This document shows, one piece after another, positions 26,201-35,200 of a stretch of 52,494 nt of DNA. The notes below the pieces were generated by a model. The model saw only the letters and a list, made by a program, of their open reading frames with translations. It had not been told where the DNA came from and made no database searches. Within the stretch, counting starts at the first letter, position 1. Every line of letters begins with the position of its first letter. The DNA is from a virus. The DNA lies in the IMG/VR virus record IMGVR_UViG_3300042465_009574, positions 1-52,494 of that record; one strand, given 5' to 3'. A program made the translations under genes and the position numbers.

Positions 26201-29200
26201 GCAGGTTCAAGCGGTTCTACAGGTTCTTCGGGCTCAAGTGGTACTGCAGGTTCTTCAGGAACATCGGCATCAAGTGGTAGCGCAGGAACTTCAGGTTCAT
26301 CAGGAACTTCGGGTGCAAACGGTTCAAGCGGAACGAGCGGAAGCGCAGGTTCATCAGGAACCTCGGGCTCTTCAGGTTCTGCAGGAACTTCAGGTATAAA
26401 TGGTTCTTCAGGAACATCGGGGTCTTCAGGGACATCGGGTTCTTCAGGTTCAAGTGGTTCAACAGGCTCAAGTGGAACAAGCGGTAGCGCGGGTTCAAGC
26501 GGTTCTACAGGTTCATCGGGCTCAAGCGGAACTGCGGGTTCATCAGGAACTTCAGGCGCAAATGGTTCTTCAGGAACGAGCGGAAGCGCAGGTTCATCAG
26601 GAACATCAGGTTCAAGCGGAACATCAGGAACTGCAGGTTCAAGCGGAACGTCGGGTACAAGAGGTTCAAGTGGAACGAGTGGCAGCACAGGTTCAAGCGG
26701 TTCTACGGGTTCTTCAGGCACCTCAGGTTCTTCAGGAACTTCAGGAGCAAACGGTTCATCAGGGACTTCAGGTTCAAGCGGAACAAGTGGTTCTGCGGGC
26801 TCTTCAGGCACTTCGGGTTCAAGCGGAACAAGCGGTAGCACAGGGTCAAGTGGGTCAACAGGTTCAAGTGGCACAAGCGGTAGCGCAGGTTCTTCAGGAA
26901 CATCAGGTTCTGCAGGTTCCTCAGGTACTTCAGGCGCAAATGGTTCAAGCGGAACAAGCGGAAGCGCAGGTTCTTCGGGTTCTACGGGCTCATCAGGTAC
27001 CTCAGGTTCAAGCGGAACAAGCGGTAGCGCAGGCTCAAGCGGTTCTACAGGTTCAAGTGGAACATCAGGCTCGGCAGGTTCAAGTGGCTCAACAGGTTCA
27101 TCAGGTTCTTCAGGAACTGCAGGCTCTTCAGGAACATCAGGAGCAAACGGCTCAAGTGGCACATCGGGCTCTTCAGGAAGCGCGGGCTCTTCGGGTTCTA
27201 CAGGAAGTTCAGGAACCTCAGGTTCAAGTGGAACGAGCGGTAGCACAGGTTCTTCGGGTTCTACGGGCTCTTCAGGCACATCAGGCTCAAGCGGAACATC
27301 CGCGTCAAGTGGTTCTTCGGGTACATCGGGTTCCGCAGGTTCTTCAGGAACTTCGGGAGCAAATGGCTCTTCAGGAACTTCGGGCTCTGCAGGAAGTGCG
27401 GGCTCAAGCGGTTCAACAGGCTCTTCAGGCACATCAGGCTCAAGCGGAACATCAGGAAGTACGGGTTCAAGTGGCTCTACGGGTTCGTCAGGAACTTCGG
27501 GTTCTTCAGCAACATCAGGCTCTGCGGGTTCTTCGGGAACAGCAGGCTCGTCAGGTTCTTCGGGAACTTCGGGCGCAAACGGCTCAAGTGGTACTTCAGG
27601 TTCTGCAGGTTCTACAGGCTCAAGTGGTACTTCGGGCTCCTCAGGAACTTCGGGCACAGCGGGTTCAAGTGGTACTTCGGGCACAGCGGGTTCAAGTGGT
27701 ACTTCAGGCACAAGGGGTTCGAGCGGTACTTCAGGAAGTACAGGCTCAAGCGGTTCTACGGGTTCATCAGGAACGAGTGGTTCTTCAGGCACCTCGGGTG
27801 CAAACGGTTCAAGCGGAACTTCGGGTTCTTCAGGTAGTGCGGGGTCAAGTGGCTCTACAGGCTCATCAGGAACTTCAGGTTCAAGCGGTACAAGTGGTAG
27901 TACAGGTTCTTCAGGCTCTACGGGTTCTTCAGGGACATCAGGTTCATCAGCAACTTCGGGCTCTGCAGGTTCGTCAGGGACTTCAGGAAGTGCGGGTTCA
28001 TCAGGTACTTCGGGGGCAAATGGGTCGAGCGGAACAAGCGGTAGCGCAGGTTCTTCGGGTTCTACAGGTTCATCAGGAACCTCAGGTTCAAGCGGAACAA
28101 GCGGAAGTGCAGGCTCAAGCGGTTCAACGGGTTCAAGCGGAACATCAGGCTCTGCAGGTTCAAGTGGAACGAGCGGTTCTGCAGGTTCTTCAGGAAGTGC
28201 GGGCTCATCAGGTACATCAGGTGCAAATGGTTCAAGCGGAACAAGCGGAAGCGCGGGTTCTTCAGGAAGCACAGGTTCATCAGGAACATCGGGTTCTTCA
28301 GGAACAAGCGGTAGCACGGGTTCTTCGGGGTCTACAGGCTCAAGCGGAACAAGCGGTAGCGCAGGTTCTTCAGGAACATCGGCATCAAGTGGAAGTTCAG
28401 GAAGCGCAGGTACATCAGGAAGTTCAGGAACATCGGGGGCCAACGGCTCAAGCGGTACTTCAGGTTCTGCAGGTAGTGCGGGCTCAAGTGGTTCTACAGG
28501 GTCAAGTGGTACTTCGGGTTCATCAGGAACAAGTGGTAGCACGGGTTCAAGTGGTTCTACAGGCTCATCAGGAACTTCAGGTTCGAGTGGAACAAGTGGT
28601 AGTGCAGGTTCAAGCGGAACTTCAGGTTCTTCGGGAACTTCGGGCACAGCGGGGTCAAGCGGTACTTCAGGAACAAGAGGTTCGTCAGGAACTTCAGGTT
28701 CGACAGGTTCATCAGGTTCTACGGGCTCATCAGGTTCTACAGGAACTTCAGGCTCAAGCGGTTCGTCAGGAACTTCAGGAGCAAACGGTTCAAGTGGTAC
28801 AAGCGGTAGTGCGGGCTCATCAGGTTCTACAGGTTCTTCAGGCACATCAGGCTCAAGCGGTACATCAGGAAGCGCGGGTTCAAGCGGCTCTACGGGGTCA
28901 TCAGGAACATCAGGTTCTTCAGCAACTTCGGGTTCTGCAGGTTCATCAGGAACTGCAGGCTCTTCAGGTTCTTCGGGAACTTCAGGTGCAAATGGCTCAA
29001 GCGGTTCAAGCGGAACAAGTGGTAGTTCAGGTTCATCAGGCTCTACAGGTTCTTCAGGAACATCAGGTTCAAGCGGAACAAGCGGAAGCGCGGGTTCTTC
29101 GGGTTCAACGGGTTCAAGCGGTACAAGCGGCTCTTCAGGAACATCGGCATCAAGCGGAAGTTCAGGAAGCGCAGGCACATCAGGTAGTTCGGGTACTTCA

Positions 29201-32200
29201 GGAGCAAATGGTTCAAGTGGCTCAAGTGGAACAAGTGGTTCTTCAGGAAGCGCAGGTTCAACAGGGTCATCAGGTTCATCAGGAACTTCGGGTTCGAGCG
29301 GTACAAGTGGTTCAACAGGTTCAAGCGGCTCTACGGGCTCAAGTGGGTCTACGGGTACATCGGGTTCAAGCGGTTCAAGCGGAACTTCGGGAGTAAATGG
29401 TTCAAGTGGTTCATCAGGAACAAGTGGTAGTGCAGGTTCAAGTGGAACAAGTGGTTCTGCGGGTTCATCAGGAACATCAGGCTCTGCAGGCTCTTCGGGA
29501 ACTTCAGGCACAGCGGGTTCAAGTGGAACATCAGGAACACGTGGTTCTTCAGGTTCATCAGGCTCTACAGGTTCTTCAGGTACTTCGGGTTCATCAGGAA
29601 CAAGTGGTAGCACGGGTTCATCAGGCTCTACAGGTTCAAGCGGAACGTCGGGCTCATCAGGAACATCAGCATCAAGCGGAAGTTCAGGAAGCGCGGGTAC
29701 ATCGGGCTCAAGCGGAACTTCAGGAGCAAATGGCTCGTCAGGTACTTCGGGCTCTTCAGGAAGTGCGGGCTCAAGCGGTTCAACAGGTTCTTCGGGCACA
29801 TCAGGCTCAAGCGGTACATCAGGAAGCGCGGGTTCAAGTGGTTCTACAGGTTCTTCGGGAACAAGCGGTAGCGCAGGTTCTTCAGGCACATCGGGTTCTG
29901 CAGGCTCGTCAGGCACGTCAGGTGCAAATGGCTCAAGTGGTACTTCGGGGTCTGCGGGTAGTGCGGGTTCATCGGGCTCTACGGGTTCATCAGGGACATC
30001 AGGTTCAAGCGGTACATCAGGAAGCGCAGGTTCTTCAGGCTCTACAGGTTCTTCAGGAACGAGTGGTAGCGCGGGTTCTTCAGGTACATCAGGTTCTGCG
30101 GGCTCTTCAGGCACATCAGGTGCAAACGGTTCAAGTGGTACAAGCGGAAGCGCAGGTTCAAGCGGTTCTACGGGTTCGAGCGGTACGAGCGGGTCAAGCG
30201 GAACAAGTGGTAGTACAGGTTCAAGCGGTTCAACAGGCTCAAGTGGAACAAGCGGAAGCACAGGCTCTTCAGGCACATCGGGCTCGGCAGGTTCTTCAGG
30301 AACATCAGGCTCGGCAGGTTCTTCAGGAACATCAGGCACAGCAGGTTCGAGTGGTACTTCAGGAACACGTGGTTCTTCAGGTTCATCAGGTTCTACAGGA
30401 ACGAGCGGTTCAAGCGGAACAAGCGGTAGCACAGGTTCAAGCGGTTCAACGGGTTCGAGCGGAACAAGTGGAAGTACAGGTTCTTCAGGCTCTACAGGCT
30501 CAAGTGGAACATCAGGTTCAAGCGGAACAAGTGGAAGCACAGGTTCAAGCGGCTCAACGGGTTCAAGTGGTACTTCGGGTTCATCAGGAACATCAGCATC
30601 AAGCGGAAGTTCAGGAAGTGCGGGTACCTCAGGTAGTTCAGGCACTTCAGGGGCAAATGGGTCGAGTGGCTCAAGCGGAACAGCAGGTTCTTCAGGAAGC
30701 GCAGGTTCTTCGGGTTCTACAGGTTCTTCAGGAACAAGCGGTTCATCAGGAACAAGTGGTAGCGCAGGTTCTTCAGGCTCTACAGGCTCAAGCGGAACAA
30801 GCGGTAGCGCAGGTTCATCAGGCACATCGGGTTCTGCAGGCTCTTCAGGCACATCAGGTGCAAATGGTTCAAGTGGCACAAGCGGTTCAAGCGGAAGCGC
30901 AGGTTCTTCGGGTTCTACAGGAAGTTCAGGAACCTCAGGTTCAAGTGGCACAAGTGGTAGCACAGGTTCAAGCGGGTCAACAGGTTCAAGCGGAACGAGC
31001 GGTAGCGCAGGTTCTTCAGGAACATCAGGCTCGGCAGGTTCTTCAGGAACATCAGGCACAGCGGGCTCTTCAGGCACGTCAGGCACAGCAGGTTCAAGTG
31101 GTACTTCGGGAACACGTGGTTCTTCAGGTTCATCAGGTTCTACAGGAACAAGCGGTTCAAGCGGAACAAGTGGAAGCACAGGCTCAAGCGGCTCTACAGG
31201 CTCAAGTGGTACTTCGGGTTCGTCAGGAACATCGGCATCAAGTGGAAGTTCAGGAAGTGCGGGTACCTCAGGTAGTTCAGGCACTTCAGGGGCAAATGGC
31301 TCGAGTGGCTCAAGCGGAACATCAGGGTCTTCAGGAAGCGCAGGTTCTTCAGGTTCTACAGGTTCTTCGGGAACAAGCGGTTCATCAGGAACAAGTGGTA
31401 GCACGGGCTCAAGCGGTTCTACAGGCTCAAGTGGGTCTACGGGAACATCGGGCTCAAGCGGAACTTCAGGGGTAAATGGGTCAAGTGGTTCTTCAGGAAC
31501 TTCGGGTTCTGCGGGCTCATCAGGAACGTCAGGTTCTGCGGGCTCTTCGGGAACGAGCGGAAGCGCAGGTTCAAGCGGAAGCACAGGTTCATCAGGTTCT
31601 ACAGGCTCATCAGGAACGTCGGGTTCTGCGGGCTCATCAGGAACGTCAGGTTCTGCGGGCTCTTCGGGAACTTCAGGCACAGCAGGTTCAAGTGGAACAT
31701 CAGGAACTCGAGGTTCTTCAGGTTCATCAGGTTCTACAGGCACTTCAGGCTCAAGCGGAACAAGTGGAAGCACAGGTTCAAGCGGGTCAACGGGCTCAAG
31801 CGGAACAAGTGGAAGTACAGGTTCAAGCGGTTCGACAGGTTCAAGTGGAACAAGTGGAAGTACAGGTTCATCGGGTTCTACGGGTTCAAGCGGTACGAGT
31901 GGCTCATCAGGAACATCGGCATCAAGCGGAAGTTCAGGAAGTGCAGGTACGTCAGGTAGTTCAGGAACATCAGGAGCAAACGGCTCATCAGGCTCATCAG
32001 GAACTGCAGGTTCGTCAGGTAGCGCAGGTTCTACAGGTTCTTCAGGTTCCTCAGGAACTTCGGGTTCATCAGGAACAAGCGGAAGCGCGGGTTCAACAGG
32101 TTCATCGGGCTCAAGTGGGTCTACGGGAACATCGGGCTCAAGTGGCTCAAGCGGTACATCAGGTGCAAATGGCTCGAGCGGCTCAAGCGGAACAAGCGGT

Positions 32201-35200
32201 AGTGCGGGCTCATCAGGAACTTCGGGTTCTGCAGGCTCATCAGGAACGTCAGGTTCTGCAGGCTCTTCGGGAACTTCAGGTACAGCGGGGTCAAGTGGAA
32301 CGTCAGGAACGCGCGGTTCGTCAGGTTCATCAGGTTCAACGGGTTCTTCAGGAACTTCAGGCTCAAGCGGAACAAGTGGAAGTACAGGTTCATCAGGTTC
32401 AACGGGTTCAAGCGGAACCTCAGGCTCATCAGGAACATCGGCATCAAGCGGAAGTTCAGGAAGCGCGGGAACATCGGGCTCAAGCGGAACTTCAGGGGCT
32501 AATGGCTCGAGTGGAACAAGCGGTTCGAGCGGAAGCGCGGGTTCTTCAGGTAGCACAGGTTCATCGGGAACATCAGGCTCATCGGGTACGAGCGGAAGCA
32601 CGGGTTCTTCAGGTTCTACGGGTTCAAGCGGAACAGCGGGTTCAAGCGGTACTTCGGGTTCTTCAGGCTCAAGTGGCTCTGCAGGTACATCGGGCGCAAA
32701 TGGTTCTTCAGGAACTTCAGGTTCAAGTGGAAGCGCAGGCTCATCAGGGTCTACGGGCTCAAGCGGAACGAGTGGCTCTGCGGGTTCATCAGGAACAGCA
32801 GGAACTTCGGGGTCTTCGGGTACTTCAGGTACAGCAGGTTCAAGTGGTACTTCGGGTACACGGGGTTCATCAGGTTCTTCAGGGTCTACAGGAACTTCGG
32901 GTTCAAGCGGAACTTCAGGGGCAAATGGCTCAAGTGGAACGAGTGGCTCAAGTGGAAGCGCGGGCTCATCAGGCTCTACGGGCTCAAGCGGAACAAGTGG
33001 TAGCACGGGTTCTTCGGGCTCTACAGGGTCATCAGGAACAAGTGGTTCTTCAGGTACATCAGGCTCAAGCGGTAGCGCGGGTTCAAGCGGTAGCGCAGGA
33101 ACATCAGGAGCAAATGGCTCAAGTGGAACGAGTGGTTCTGCAGGAAGCGCAGGTTCTTCGGGTAGCACAGGTTCATCAGGAACTGCAGGTTCAAGTGGTA
33201 CGGCAGGTTCTTCGGGTAGTGCAGGCTCAAGCGGGTCTACGGGTTCAAGCGGAACTTCGGGTTCAAGTGGCTCATCAGGAACATCAGGAGCGAATGGCTC
33301 AAGCGGTTCAAGCGGAACAAGTGGTTCTGCGGGCTCTTCAGGCACATCAGGAACTGCAGGCTCAAGCGGAACATCAGGAACTCGAGGTTCTTCAGGTTCA
33401 TCAGGTTCTACAGGCTCAAGTGGGTCTACGGGTACGTCAGGCTCGAGCGGCTCAAGCGGAAGCGCGGGTACCTCAGGGGCAAACGGCTCAAGTGGTACAA
33501 GTGGGTCTTCAGGAAGTGCAGGTTCTACAGGGTCTTCGGGTTCATCAGGAACATCGGGTTCAAGCGGAACAAGCGGAAGTGCAGGTTCAAGCGGCTCTAC
33601 AGGCTCAAGTGGCTCTACGGGCACTTCAGGCTCAAGTGGCTCGAGCGGAAGTGCAGGCACATCGGGTGCAAATGGCTCAAGTGGTACAAGTGGTTCTGCA
33701 GGAAGTGCGGGTTCAAGTGGGTCTACGGGTTCGTCAGGAACTGCAGGTTCCTCAGGAACGAGCGGTAGTGCGGGCTCAAGCGGCTCTACAGGCTCAAGTG
33801 GGTCTACAGGTACGTCAGGTTCCTCAGGCTCTTCAGGCACATCAGGAACTGCAGGTTCAAGCGGAACATCAGGAACTCGAGGTTCTTCAGGTTCTTCAGG
33901 TTCTACAGGCTCAAGTGGCTCTACGGGTACTTCAGGTTCAAGCGGAAGCGCGGGTACATCGGGTGCAAACGGTTCTTCAGGAACATCAGGCTCAAGCGGA
34001 AGTACAGGTTCAAGTGGCTCTACAGGGTCAAGTGGAACATCAGGTTCTTCAGGAAGTGCGGGTTCTACAGGTTCTTCAGGGTCTTCAGGAACAGCGGGTT
34101 CATCAGGAACATCGGCATCAAGCGGAAGTTCAGGAAGCGCAGGTACTTCAGGGGCCAACGGTTCTTCGGGTACTTCGGGCTCATCAGGAAGCGCGGGTTC
34201 TACGGGTTCATCAGGCTCAAGCGGAACAGCGGGCTCATCAGGAAGCGCAGGTTCAAGTGGTTCTACGGGTTCAAGCGGCACCGCAGGTTCAAGCGGAACT
34301 TCAGGTACACGCGGTTCATCAGGCTCAAGCGGTTCAGCGGGTACTTCAGGTGCGAATGGTTCAAGTGGTTCAAGCGGAACGAGTGGCTCTTCAGGAAGTG
34401 CAGGTTCAACAGGTTCGAGCGGTTCTACGGGTACATCAGGCTCAAGCGGCTCAAGTGGAACGAGCGGCTCTTCAGGAAGTGCAGGTTCAACAGGTTCGAG
34501 CGGTTCTACGGGTACATCAGGCTCAAGTGGCTCAAGTGGAAACACGGGTGCTGCGGGTTCATCAGGAACTTCGGGTTCTTCAGGAAGCGCAGGGTCAAGT
34601 GGTTCTACGGGTTCAAGCGGAACGAGCGGCTCATCAGGTAGCGCAGGCTCTACGGGTTCAAGCGGGTCTACGGGTACTTCAGGCTCAAGCGGCTCAAGCG
34701 GAAATACGGGTGCGGCAGGTTCTTCAGGAACGAGCGGCTCATCAGGTAGCGCAGGCTCTACGGGTTCTTCGGGTTCATCAGGAACTGCGGGTTCTTCAGG
34801 TACGTCAGGTACAAGAGGTTCATCAGGCTCAAGTGGTTCTACGGGTTCAAGCGGCTCTACAGGTACGTCAGGCTCAAGCGGTTCAAGTGGAAACACGGGT
34901 GCGGCAGGTTCTTCAGGAACGAGCGGCTCATCAGGAAGCGCGGGTTCTACGGGTTCTTCAGGTTCTACGGGAACTTCGGGTTCGAGCGGTTCAAGTGGAA
35001 ACACGGGTGCGGCAGGTTCTTCAGGAACATCGGGCTCAAGCGGTTCGAGCGGTTCAAGTGGAAACACAGGTGCGGCAGGTTCTTCAGGAACATCGGGCTC
35101 AAGCGGGTCAAGCGGAAACACGGGTGCAGCGGGTTCTTCAGGTACTTCGGGCTCAAGCGGTTCAAGTGGAAACACAGGTGCGGCAGGTTCTTCAGGAACT

